From assembly GCF_028767025.1 (NCBI RefSeq), contig NZ_JAJQXX010000013.1, forward strand, positions 1 to 64,000: DNA of 64,000 nucleotides, written 5' to 3'. The position numbers and the translations under genes are program-made. Source of the DNA: Blautia sp. XA-2221. Lineage in GTDB: Bacteria > Bacillota > Clostridia > Lachnospirales > Lachnospiraceae. Shown one piece after another: positions 1-7,384 of the stretch. The notes below the pieces were generated by a model. That model made no database searches and was not told the origin of the DNA. It saw only the letters and a list, made by a program, of their open reading frames with translations. The number at the start of each line of letters is the position of its first letter. The stretch's first letter is position 1.

Positions 1-43
1 ACGTATGGAGCTGACTGCTACTAATAGGTCGAGGGCTTGACCA
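1..43 (+). rRNA. 23S ribosomal RNA, 3' end
   Basis: The window opens inside the conserved 3' end of a bacterial large-subunit rRNA. It contains the characteristic ctactaataggtcgaggg stretch, which ends with cttgacc at about position 43. Only the last ~43 bases are present, so the gene begins outside the window. The exact mature 3' end is an estimate from the usual family end. Confidence 0.93.
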
Positions 44-254
44 AGAAGCTGAGACGAGCGGCTGGAACAGGAAGGGAACAGACCGGAGTGAGTTTACTCA
101 CAGAGGGAAGTTACCAGACTGTGACAGACATTTGCGAAGCAAATGACATTGAGTGACGGAAGTCACGAAATGATCAGGCGAGTCGTTGAAAGCGTAAGCA
201 AGGTCAGAATGATTCCAATGTCAACATGTATGTAGTTTTGAAAGTGCAATGTGA
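44..254 (+). other. rRNA operon 3' trailer with small hairpins, no 5S gene
   Basis: This is transcribed spacer behind 23S rRNA. It holds several compact perfect hairpins: GTGAG-ttta-CTCAC at 88-101, CATTTGC-gaa-GCAAATG at 129-145, and GTGAC-ggaa-GTCAC at 153-166. Such short stems with small loops probably take part in rRNA processing, which is inference. I looked for the conserved 5S segments, such as cccataccgaacac, and found none before the terminator at 255-277. Confidence 0.6.
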
Positions 255-277
255 GTAGCCGGTAGGGCTACTTTTTT
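255..277 (+). terminator. rRNA operon terminator
   Basis: GTAGCC (255-260) pairs with GGCTAC (266-271) over a 5-nt loop and is followed directly by TTTTTTA. This is a textbook intrinsic terminator and closes the rRNA transcription unit. Confidence 0.85.
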
Positions 278-311
278 ATTTGCAGAAACAGGAGAAGAAA
301 AGAGGAATTTT

Positions 312-935
312 ATGCGGAAGATAAAACGTGAGCATATGTTGGAACTTACCAGACGTATGACAGTTTCACGTACAGCTATGACACGTATTGCAGGCTGCTA
401 TATGGACAAAGATGGATTTGTTGACGGGACTTTTAACACGAATTTTTTGAAATTATCTTCTACAGACAAAGCTAAAAACCTTTCCATAGCAAAGGCGATT
501 CCTTTTTCAGACACCAATGAGAATCTGAAAAGATACCAGTTTACAGGACAGGATTCGGTCAAAATACGTCAGCTGCTTTTAGGGTTGAAATCATGTGCTC
601 TTAAAAACGATGCGCTTTTAGATACATTTTATGAGTTGATTGGGGAAAGCTGCCATTTTATTTATGATTATGCGGTGATCTTTTTTCACAGCACATATGA
701 TATTCCTGTAAAGGGAACAGATAAGGAAAGCCTTTGGGATTCTGAAGAAGTTTATGAATATTTAATCTGTGCAGTGTGTCCGGTAACGGGTGATTACGAA
801 GCCGGGAGTCCGGAATTTGGTTTTATTTTTCCGGCATTTTGTGATAGAACAGAAGATCCGGACTATATTGATATTTATGAAAAATATCCGGAAAGACCTC
901 ACAGTGAAATATATGATCTTTTGGGAGTGAAATAG
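312..935 (+). CDS. DUF4317-like protein, short form
   Basis: The 207-residue protein has the style of the DUF4317 family of Firmicutes. Its N terminus resembles the family start (basic residues, LTRRMT, then a GCYMDKDG-type segment). The middle has a VYEYLICAVCPVTGDY segment followed by PEFGFIFPAFCDR, which resembles the family's 'CPV...GFLFPAF' region. Family members are usually nearly twice as long, so this looks like a shortened member ending after that conserved core; the family assignment is from memory of motifs. No signal peptide or membrane segment is seen, so it is probably cytosolic. An AGAGGAA ribosome binding site lies just before ATG 312. Function is unknown. It stands alone between an rRNA operon and a convergent MATE gene. 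Confidence 0.6.
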   Translation: MRKIKREHMLELTRRMTVSRTAMTRIAGCYMDKDGFVDGTFNTNFLKLSSTDKAKNLSIAKAIPFSDTNENLKRYQFTGQDSVKIRQLLLGLKSCALKNDALLDTFYELIGESCHFIYDYAVIFFHSTYDIPVKGTDKESLWDSEEVYEYLICAVCPVTGDYEAGSPEFGFIFPAFCDRTEDPDYIDIYEKYPERPHSEIYDLLGVK

Positions 936-1098
936 AGTTATTGTGATTTTGTTGGCTTTAATTGCTACAATTTTCCTGTGCAGGAATTTTCAATAATAAG
1001 TTAAAACGGTATACTTCTTCCATGTAAAAAAATATATATTCTACGATGAAAGATATATATTGAAATGTTAGCTTTTTAAATAAAATAATAGAAAAATA

Positions 1099-1159
1099 AG
1101 GGACTGCTGACAGTAAAGCTCCGGAGTGTATTTACGGATTTTTGCTGATGGCAGTCCCT
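1099..1159. terminator. bidirectional terminator between converging genes
   Basis: AGGGACTGC (1099-1107) pairs with GCAGTCCCT (1151-1159). The right arm is followed on the + strand by atttgtttta, and on the - strand the other arm is followed by TTATTTTTC. It therefore probably ends both the gene at 312 and the MATE gene. Confidence 0.7.
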
Positions 1160-1188
1160 ATTTGTTTTATTCATTGCTGTTAAAAAAA

Positions 1189-2544
1189 TTATTCATTCCT
1201 GTTTAAAGAATATTTTTTTATTGAAGAAAAATAGCTGATGATAAGAAGAGCTGCAGCCCCTGTCCAGGCAGCAATCTCAGCATAAAAAATACCATCTGTT
1301 CCCATAATAAAAGGAAGAAAAACGGCAACGCCTACACGTACAATAAACTCAATAACACCGCTGAGCATGGGGATAAAGGTATTTCCAAGTCCCTGGAGGG
1401 CAGATCTGTATACATGAAGAAAATACAGGATACAGAGGCAACATGCCATGATAAAAAGATATTTCCAGGCAATATCCAATACCTGTCTGGTCTGTGAAGG
1501 CTCTCCTGAAATAAACATGGATAAAAGCTGCTTTCCCAAAATAAACATAATGCACGAAATCAGCGCTGAAGTAAGAAAAGCCAGAAAAGTGCTGGCTCGG
1601 ACACCCTTTTTTATGCGCCCTATTTCTCCTGCGCCAAGATTTTGTCCAACATAGGTTACAATGGCATATCCATAGGAGATAGCAGCCATTTCAAGGATAC
1701 CGTATAATTTATTTGTTGCGGTAAAACCGGCAACAAAGAGAAATCCATAGCCATTAACAACATACTGAACTACCAGACCTCCAACTGCAATGATTGTGTT
1801 CTGAAATACAACAGGTGTACCAAGCTTCAGGAGTTTTTGATCCAGTCCTGGAAGGTGATGAAGATCCTGGCGAGAAATGTGAAGCAGTTCTATTTTTCTG
1901 ACAACAAGAAAACAATATACTGCAGAAAAAATCTGCGCAGTAACGGTAGCAATGGCAGCACCTGCAACTCCCCAGTGGAAGCCTGCCACAAATAAAAGGT
2001 CAAGCACTACATTAACAGAAGCTGCAATGATCATAGCTGTCAGTGGAGCACGACTGTTTCCAACGGCACGCAGTACAGAGGCAAACACATTATAAGCTGC
2101 AACTGCAGGAATTCCGCAAGATACAATTCTCAGATAAATCAGAGACATGCCAATAATGTCAGAGGGAGTATTCAAAAATACCAGGATTCCCCGGGCAAAA
2201 AACTGGCTGATAGTCAGAAGAAGAACTGAAATAACTGCGGTAAGTACATAGCTTCGTCCAACAGCCTGCCTCAGAAGAGTCTCTTTTTTTGCACCATAAT
2301 GTTGAGAGATCAGAATAGAAAATCCCTGTGTGGCGCCAGTAGAAACACCAAGAACCATCCAGGTGATCCATTCAACAGCTCCCAGGGCTGCCAGAGCCTG
2401 AACGCCTGCAATCTGTCCTACAACGATGGTATCTACCATAGTGTAAAGCTGCTGGCAGATATTTCCCAGCATTAATGGTATGGCAAACAGAATGATCAGT
2501 CTGCCAGGTGATCCTTTTGTCATATCCCGAACCTGACCTGACAT
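1189..2544 (-). CDS. MATE family multidrug/cation antiporter
   Basis: This 451-residue, very hydrophobic protein has about 12 membrane segments in two similar halves, the layout of the MATE branch of the MOP flippase superfamily. The N terminus (MTKGSPGRLIILFAIPLMLGNICQQLYTMVDTIVVG) is the classic MATE signature, in which TM1 carries the QxxYxxxDxxxVG-type motif. The family exports drugs or organic cations in exchange for Na+ or H+ at the cytoplasmic membrane. The substrate cannot be read from sequence. The start ATG at 2544 is preceded on the minus strand by a GGGGGAAA ribosome binding site. The gene is monocistronic, convergent with the DUF4317-like gene and divergent from the HD gene. Confidence 0.93.
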   Translation of the reverse strand: MSGQVRDMTKGSPGRLIILFAIPLMLGNICQQLYTMVDTIVVGQIAGVQALAALGAVEWITWMVLGVSTGATQGFSILISQHYGAKKETLLRQAVGRSYVLTAVISVLLLTISQFFARGILVFLNTPSDIIGMSLIYLRIVSCGIPAVAAYNVFASVLRAVGNSRAPLTAMIIAASVNVVLDLLFVAGFHWGVAGAAIATVTAQIFSAVYCFLVVRKIELLHISRQDLHHLPGLDQKLLKLGTPVVFQNTIIAVGGLVVQYVVNGYGFLFVAGFTATNKLYGILEMAAISYGYAIVTYVGQNLGAGEIGRIKKGVRASTFLAFLTSALISCIMFILGKQLLSMFISGEPSQTRQVLDIAWKYLFIMACCLCILYFLHVYRSALQGLGNTFIPMLSGVIEFIVRVGVAVFLPFIMGTDGIFYAEIAAWTGAAALLIISYFSSIKKYSLNRNE

Positions 2545-2852
2545 AATATTTCCCCCTTTGTTGTTTCATTATTTTTGTATGAAAATCAGGCAAACATGGC
2601 TATTTTCACATGATTTCAGGGAGTTGTCAAGCAGCAAAAGTTTGGTTGAGGAGTGAATGTCAAAAAACTGTTTACCTTATTGGACTGTATATGAAATTCC
2701 TTATTGACAGTCTGCAGAAAAACAGAAGTTATTGTAAATGCAGCGAGCAGTAACAGACAGAATATAAAAAGAATATAAATTATGTGAAATCCCTTGCATT
2801 TTCAGCAGGAGTTGTCATAATGTAAGTAGAACAAAGAAGGGAGTGATTGCCA
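2545..2852. promoter_or_regulatory. divergent intergenic region with candidate HD-gene promoter
   Basis: This is the 308-bp gap between two divergent genes. On the + strand TTGCAT (2794-2799), an 18-bp spacer and TAATGT (2818-2823) form a plausible sigma-A promoter about 12 bp upstream of the AAGGGAG ribosome binding site. No clear -35/-10 pair was found for the MATE gene, and no other structure is evident. Confidence 0.4.
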
Positions 2853-3353
2853 ATGGATATTCAGTTATCGGATGAAGTCTCACAGGCGTATCTGTCAGAG
2901 GTTGAGGACATTCTTAAAAATAAAGAATTTCTTTCTCTCAGCCTCTATGAACATCATCAGTGGACAAATAGATTCATGCACAGTCTGAATGTTTCCTATA
3001 TATCATGGAAAATGGCAAAAAAATTTGGATGTGACGCTACGGTGGCTGCCAGAGCCGGACTGTTACATGATTTCTGTCCCTATGATTTTCGTCAGAAGAC
3101 GCCTACGGGAGAACATCAGGCATTCTATCATCCCAAAGCTGCAGCTGACAATAGTGCAAGGACTTTTGATATCAGCGAAAAGGAATGGAATGCAATTCTG
3201 ACACATATGTTTCCTCTGGGACCGATTCCAAAGAACAAAGAAGCATGGATCATCACCATGGCAGATAAGATATGCGCCAGCCTGGAGTTATGCCACATTG
3301 CGGTTGCTCTGGCAAGACGCAACCGGGTGGTTATAGTATCCGCTCCGGTATAA
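2853..3353 (+). CDS. HD-domain phosphohydrolase-like protein
   Basis: The 166-residue protein has the spaced metal ligands of the HD superfamily: a His in FMHSLNVS, the His-Asp pair in GLLHDFCPYD, a His in ILTHMFPL, and an Asp in MADKICAS. The family hydrolyses phosphate esters, often nucleotides or cyclic dinucleotides; the substrate is unknown. An in-frame TTG at 2847 lies only 3 bases after the AAGGGAG site at 2837-2843, so ATG 2853 with 9-nt spacing is the better start. The last ~25 residues are not recognisably HD-like. The gene precedes a CDP-alcohol phosphatidyltransferase gene, and a terminator separates them. Confidence 0.75.
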   Translation: MDIQLSDEVSQAYLSEVEDILKNKEFLSLSLYEHHQWTNRFMHSLNVSYISWKMAKKFGCDATVAARAGLLHDFCPYDFRQKTPTGEHQAFYHPKAAADNSARTFDISEKEWNAILTHMFPLGPIPKNKEAWIITMADKICASLELCHIAVALARRNRVVIVSAPV

Positions 3354-3359
3354 AACAGG

Positions 3360-3391
3360 GCCTGCTGTATGGATTGTCTCCGACAGCAGGC
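3360..3391 (+). terminator. terminator after HD gene
   Basis: GCCTGCTGT (3360-3368) pairs with ACAGCAGGC (3383-3391), followed by ttctt. The stem is strong and GC-rich but the T-run is short, so termination may be partial. Confidence 0.6.
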
Positions 3392-3503
3392 TTCTTATGT
3401 CCTGTTTTCGGATATGTAAAGAAGAAATCTACGGTGTTGTCAGAAATAATGTATTTTCAGAGGGGATTACAAAAACAACTGGATTATGAAATGAGGTACA
3501 CGA

Positions 3504-4067
3504 ATGAAAAAATTTACAAAAAAAGAGATCTTTTCTATTCCCAATATAATGGGATATTTCAGAATTTTCTTGATTCCGGTGTTCTGCTATTTATATATTA
3601 CAGCAGAAAGTGAAAGAGAATATCTGTATGCTGCTTTTGTAGTTCTTGTTTCCAGCCTTACAGATCTTTTTGACGGAAAAATAGCAAGACGTTTTAATAT
3701 GATAACAGAACTGGGAAAAGCTTTGGATCCCATTGCAGATAAGCTGACACATGGCGCCCTTGCTGTGTGCCTTGCAACAAGATATCCATTAATGTGGGTT
3801 TTGATCGCGCTTATGATAATCAAAGAAGGATATATGGGAATTCAGGGACTGATTTTCCTGAAAAAAGGAAAAATGCTGAATGGCGCAATGTGGTTTGGAA
3901 AGGTCTGTACAGCAACGCTTTTTGTGGGTATGCTGGTATTGTTTCTGTTTCCGGTTCTTCCATTATGGCTGGTTAATGGTATGATCTGTGTGATGATGGC
4001 AGTTATGCTTGTGACGCTGTGCATGTATGTACCAGTATTTAAAAAGATGAAAGAAGAAAAAATGTGA
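3504..4067 (+). CDS. CDP-alcohol phosphatidyltransferase (PgsA-like)
   Basis: This 187-residue membrane protein has about 4-6 helices. It carries the CDP-alcohol phosphotransferase signature DG-x2-AR-x8-G-x3-D-x3-D, seen here as DLFDGKIARR...GKALDPIADK. The family transfers a phosphatidyl group from CDP-diacylglycerol to an alcohol such as glycerol-3-phosphate, making anionic phospholipid at the cytoplasmic membrane. The N terminus (KEIFSIPNIMGYFRIFLIPVF) matches the usual 'NxLTxxRxxLiP' start of the family. Phosphatidylglycerophosphate synthase is the most likely activity, but this may be a paralogue because no other lipid gene is adjacent. A 58-residue gene follows 91 bp downstream and may be cotranscribed. 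Confidence 0.85.
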   Translation: MKKFTKKEIFSIPNIMGYFRIFLIPVFCYLYITAESEREYLYAAFVVLVSSLTDLFDGKIARRFNMITELGKALDPIADKLTHGALAVCLATRYPLMWVLIALMIIKEGYMGIQGLIFLKKGKMLNGAMWFGKVCTATLFVGMLVLFLFPVLPLWLVNGMICVMMAVMLVTLCMYVPVFKKMKEEKM

Positions 4068-4158
4068 AAGAGAATCCAAGAAATTCCTTATGCAGGAAAT
4101 TTTATGAAGGATTACAGAAAAGAAATAAAACAAAATAAGACAGAAAAGGGAAATCATA

Positions 4159-4335
4159 ATGTTTGAGCGTATTGATTATGAGGTAAAAAGAATTGACGGA
4201 GATTATGCGTATCTTCAGAATACAGAAAACAGAGATGAGGAACTGAAATGTGTGGCAATGGCTTTGCTTCCTCCGGAAATCATGGAAGGAAGCAGGGTGG
4301 CTTACGAAATGCTTCAGTATTTTATGGCAGAATGA
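4159..4335 (+). CDS. DUF3006-like small protein
   Basis: This 58-residue ORF opens with FERIDYEVKRIDGDYAYLQN and continues to ALLPPEIMEGSRVAYEML. That is the layout of the small DUF3006 family: 'xRIEGDYAVL', an acidic middle, then 'LP..v.EGsrl'. The assignment rests on motif recall. An AAAAGGGAAA ribosome binding site precedes ATG 4159. It is probably cytosolic; function is unknown. It lies between the phosphatidyltransferase and the regulated promoter at 4403. Codon use looks like that of its neighbours. Confidence 0.65.
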   Translation: MFERIDYEVKRIDGDYAYLQNTENRDEELKCVAMALLPPEIMEGSRVAYEMLQYFMAE

Positions 4336-4402
4336 AATGATGTTTTCTCTCTTATGGGAATCATAGGAAGCTATATTTATGTTTCTGTTGGCAGAATAAA
4401 AA

Positions 4403-4455
4403 TAAGGATTTTGTAAGATTAGGATAAGGTTGGCATAAGGTTCAGCTGTTATAAT
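4403..4455 (+). promoter_or_regulatory. four 11-bp TAAG direct repeats and -10 of the LanFEG-like operon
   Basis: Four tandem units of exactly 11 bp start with TAAG at 4403, 4414, 4425 and 4436 (TAAGGATTTTG, TAAGATTAGGA, TAAGGTTGGCA, TAAGGTTCAGC). Three bases after the last unit lies TATAAT (4450-4455). The -35 position falls inside the repeats and has no well-spaced TTGACA-like hexamer; TTGGCA at 4430 is only 14 bp from the -10. This is the architecture of an activator-dependent promoter bound by an OmpR/PhoB-type response regulator. The same arrangement recurs at 38641-38693. Confidence 0.8.
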
Positions 4456-4481
4456 TTCAGTCAGAAAAGGAGGGATACAGA

Positions 4482-5405
4482 ATGAACTCATATCTGATTG
4501 AAACTGACCATCTTACAAAGCAGTACGGGGAGCAGAAATGCGTTTCTGATCTTAGCATCCATGTAAAAAAAGGGCGCATTTACGGGCTTCTGGGAAGAAA
4601 CGGGGCAGGAAAAACAACTACAATGAAAATGCTGCTCGGACTTACTGAGCCAACATCCGGACAGATCAGGATTTTTGGAAAATCTATGTCGGGAAATGAA
4701 AAAAAGATTCTTCCAGGAATCGGAAGCCTGATAGAGGCTCCGGGATTTTATCCCAATCTTACAGGAACAGAAAACCTCAGCATTTTTGCCACTCTGAGAG
4801 GAATCTCTGACAAAAATGTCATAAGAGATGCTTTGGAGCTTGTAGGGCTTCCATACAAAGATAAAAAACTGTTTTCTCAGTATTCTCTGGGAATGAAACA
4901 GAGACTGGCAATTGCTCTGGCAGTCATGCATGATCCAGAGCTTTTGATTTTGGATGAGCCAGTCAACGGACTGGATCCTATTGGAATTGCGGAGGTGCGC
5001 TCTTTTATTCAGGCTCTTTGCAGGGAAAGAGGAAAGACAATCCTGATTTCCAGCCATATCCTTTCAGAGATTGCTCTTTTGGCAGATGATATAGGGATCA
5101 TTGATCATGGAGTGCTTCTGGAAGAAGAAAGTTTTGCGGAGCTGGAACAGAAAAGCAGCAAACATATTCGATTCATGGTATCGGACACTGCCCAGGCAGG
5201 AAGAATTCTGGAGCTGAGATTTCATGAGAAGTGTTTTACCATAGAAAATGACCATAAGCTGGTTGTATATAATCTGAATCTGCCGGTAGAACAGATCATA
5301 AAGGCTTTTGTAGAAAATGGCCTGGAAATATGGGAAGCCTATACCTGTGAGGAAAGCCTGGAAGATTATTTCAGACGTGTGACCGGAGGTGATGGCATTG
5401 CTTAA
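4482..5405 (+). CDS. LanF/BcrA-type ABC transporter ATPase
   Basis: The 307-residue ATPase has Walker A GRNGAGKT (38-45), signature YSLGMKQR and Walker B LLILDEPVNGLDP. The SLGMKQR signature and the ~80-residue C-terminal tail are typical of the bacitracin/lantibiotic self-protection group (BcrA, LanF, CprA). It powers the two membrane proteins encoded next, which probably expel or displace antimicrobial peptides from the membrane. ATG 4482 follows an AAAGGAGGG site at 4466-4474. It is the first gene of a three-gene operon, overlaps the next gene, and lies 27 bp behind the TAAG-repeat promoter. The peptide handled is unknown. There is no biosynthetic gene nearby, so this is resistance rather than producer immunity. 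Confidence 0.9.
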   Translation: MNSYLIETDHLTKQYGEQKCVSDLSIHVKKGRIYGLLGRNGAGKTTTMKMLLGLTEPTSGQIRIFGKSMSGNEKKILPGIGSLIEAPGFYPNLTGTENLSIFATLRGISDKNVIRDALELVGLPYKDKKLFSQYSLGMKQRLAIALAVMHDPELLILDEPVNGLDPIGIAEVRSFIQALCRERGKTILISSHILSEIALLADDIGIIDHGVLLEEESFAELEQKSSKHIRFMVSDTAQAGRILELRFHEKCFTIENDHKLVVYNLNLPVEQIIKAFVENGLEIWEAYTCEESLEDYFRRVTGGDGIA

Positions 5406-6177
5406 ACTGGTCAGATGTGAATTTATGAAGCTGAAAAGAAAAAGGCTGTTTCAGGCAGCTTTTTTTACTACCTTTATAATGCCCGTGCTTTATTCGCTGT
5501 TACTGTCAGACAGTAGTTTTGACGATATCATGAGCATCATACGGGAGGAAAACGGATTTATGCTGCTGATTCCTCTGACTGTTGTTCTTGCGGCAAATCT
5601 GTTTTTTGAAGAACAGGATTATGACACTTTAAAAAATCTGCTGTGTGTTCCTGTTACAAAGAATAGCCTTACTATAGCAAAGCTGTCTGTGCTTTTAATT
5701 TTTGATATTGCCTATGAAGCCGCAGGATATATGATAGGGGTTCTGATGTCTGTTATATCCGGGATACCTCTGGAGGCAATGTGGCAGCAGCTGTTTCTTA
5801 CGCTTGCGACAGGAGTGCTTTTGTGGGCTGCTTCTATGCCCTGTATTCTGATCGTTGTGTGGTGCAACAAGTCCTATATTATTTCTGTGATCATTGCCTT
5901 TGCATATGTAACTCTGAATTATATTCTGCGTATTAATGACAGCTTTCTCATGGTTCCGGCAGGACTTAATCTTCCTACCCTTTTGCCTGTTCCGATGATC
6001 TTTCGGTGGCTGTATCAGTTTCATTCCATGGAAAATGCCGGGGAGGTACTGATGGAATTTTATCAGAGTTTCCGCCCGTATTTTGTTTCCGGGTCACTGG
6101 TTTTTGCAGTTCTGATGTCGGAGGCGGCAGTCTGCATATTACTGATCATACAGGTTTATAAAAAACAGGATGTGTAG
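5392..6177 (+). CDS. LanE-type ABC permease subunit
   Basis: This 261-residue protein has about six hydrophobic segments and the start typical of ABC-2 lantibiotic-immunity permeases (MALLKLVRCEFMKLKRKRLF, a short basic amphipathic helix before TM1). A segment reading FFEEQDYDTLKNLLCVPV follows TM2, the cytoplasmic loop usually contacting the ATPase ('E...gTlk.ll..P'). The start is taken as ATG 5392, 14 bases inside the ATPase gene; a GTG at 5389 overlaps the GGAGG site and is less likely. It probably forms a heterodimeric channel with the next product. Confidence 0.85.
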   Translation: MALLKLVRCEFMKLKRKRLFQAAFFTTFIMPVLYSLLLSDSSFDDIMSIIREENGFMLLIPLTVVLAANLFFEEQDYDTLKNLLCVPVTKNSLTIAKLSVLLIFDIAYEAAGYMIGVLMSVISGIPLEAMWQQLFLTLATGVLLWAASMPCILIVVWCNKSYIISVIIAFAYVTLNYILRINDSFLMVPAGLNLPTLLPVPMIFRWLYQFHSMENAGEVLMEFYQSFRPYFVSGSLVFAVLMSEAAVCILLIIQVYKKQDV

Positions 6178-6190
6178 GAGGTGAACGGAA

Positions 6191-6994
6191 ATGACTGCTA
6201 TTATAAAAACAGAGTTTCAGAAAATGAAAAGGTATCATATTTTGCTGATTGCGCTTATAGGAATGTTCTGTTCGCCGCTGCTTCAGCTTTTTTCACAGGT
6301 TGTAATGGACGATGCTTTAAGAAATCCCAATTATGATCTTGCCGCACTTCTGGAAAGTACCATATGGGGAAATGCTCAGATATTCCTGCCTGTGATGATC
6401 ACTTTGACAGGAGGCTATCTGATCAACAGAGAGTATACAGATGATACCTTAAAAAATATTCTCACTGTGCCGGTTTCTTTCCGAAGATTTCTTACAGGAA
6501 AACTTCTAACCTCCGGAATACTGGCTGTATGTTTTGGGATTTACAGCTTTCTGGCAGCGATTATTACAGGTTTTTGTGCAGGACTTACAAAAGTCAGCCT
6601 GGCAGCACTTCTGGGATATTTTTGTCAGATGACAGTGCTTTCTATATGTATTTATATTGTGGTTCTTCCTGTTCTTATCATTGACAGCAGGAAAAAGGGA
6701 AGATTTATGGGCGGTTCTGTTGCAGCATTTCTCATTGGCTATGCCTGCCTGTTTTTTAAAACAGGGCTTTTAAGGAGTGTCTATCCGGTATCTGCCGCAC
6801 TGACAGTGGCAGGATTTGATATGGAAGCCTACACAGGTACAACAACGCCTGGGAACAGGGGGCTTGCGTTTCTTGTACTGGGAATTATACTTTTTATTTC
6901 TGTGATATTAGTATGGTTCTGTAGGGCGCCTCAGGAAGACAGGGAACGGAAAAAAACAGGAGGCAGAAGAAAGAGTATCGGGCAAAGAGCATGA
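6191..6994 (+). CDS. LanG-type ABC permease subunit
   Basis: This 267-residue protein has about six membrane segments and the same plan as its neighbour: a basic N-terminal helix (TAIIKTEFQKMKRYHILL) and a loop INREYTDDTLKNILTVPVSFRRF after TM2. It is the second permease of the transporter. The C terminus is a short, strongly basic tail (RKKTGGRRKSIGQR). An AGGAGGTG site precedes ATG 6191, 13 bp after the previous stop. The gene order ATPase-permease-permease matches LanFEG and CprABC operons. Confidence 0.85.
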   Translation: MTAIIKTEFQKMKRYHILLIALIGMFCSPLLQLFSQVVMDDALRNPNYDLAALLESTIWGNAQIFLPVMITLTGGYLINREYTDDTLKNILTVPVSFRRFLTGKLLTSGILAVCFGIYSFLAAIITGFCAGLTKVSLAALLGYFCQMTVLSICIYIVVLPVLIIDSRKKGRFMGGSVAAFLIGYACLFFKTGLLRSVYPVSAALTVAGFDMEAYTGTTTPGNRGLAFLVLGIILFISVILVWFCRAPQEDRERKKTGGRRKSIGQRA

Positions 6995-7384
6995 CAGGTA
7001 ATACAAAAAGATACTGCACAGTGGAGATATAGGTCTGATATGCAAAAACTTGTTGCTTTTAGAAATTAAATACGATAAAATTCAGATAAATCAAAAGTGA
7101 TGAGGATATAAAAACAGCAGGGGCGTATGATTGTCGCTCCTTCTGTTACCTGTTAAAGGGACAGCCTGTGCATACACAGAGAATGAAATAAAGTTTAAGA
7201 CAGAAGCTGACTTTCTATGGCTTCTGTTTTTGCGTTGCAGTATGATGAGATAAAAAATGACTTTATGTATGTAGCAGTATGGAGTGATAGAGAGGTAGGA
7301 GTTACTGCTGATTACATATTTAAAATAAAGGACATGCTAAGAATGCAGACAACAGATTTTATGCAGAAAAGAGGAAAAAGTCAT
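6995..7384 (+). other. intergenic region before asparaginase gene
   Basis: This 390-bp gap contains one clear element, the terminator at 7201-7231. A weaker imperfect hairpin (cagcaggggcg / cgctccttctg) lies near 7110-7145 and has no T-run. The asparaginase promoter must lie between about 7232 and 7370, but I could not pick a convincing -35/-10 pair. No further gene is supported. Confidence 0.5.
7201..7231 (+). terminator. terminator upstream of asparaginase gene
   Basis: CAGAAGC (7201-7207) pairs with GCTTCTG (7220-7226) and is followed by TTTTT. It probably ends the LanFEG-like transcript about 200 bp after the last gene. Confidence 0.7.

Noticed and set aside
7217-7384. N-terminal extension of the asparaginase frame
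   Set aside because: It overlaps a terminator hairpin and lacks a ribosome binding site; ATG 7385 has one and gives the family N terminus.
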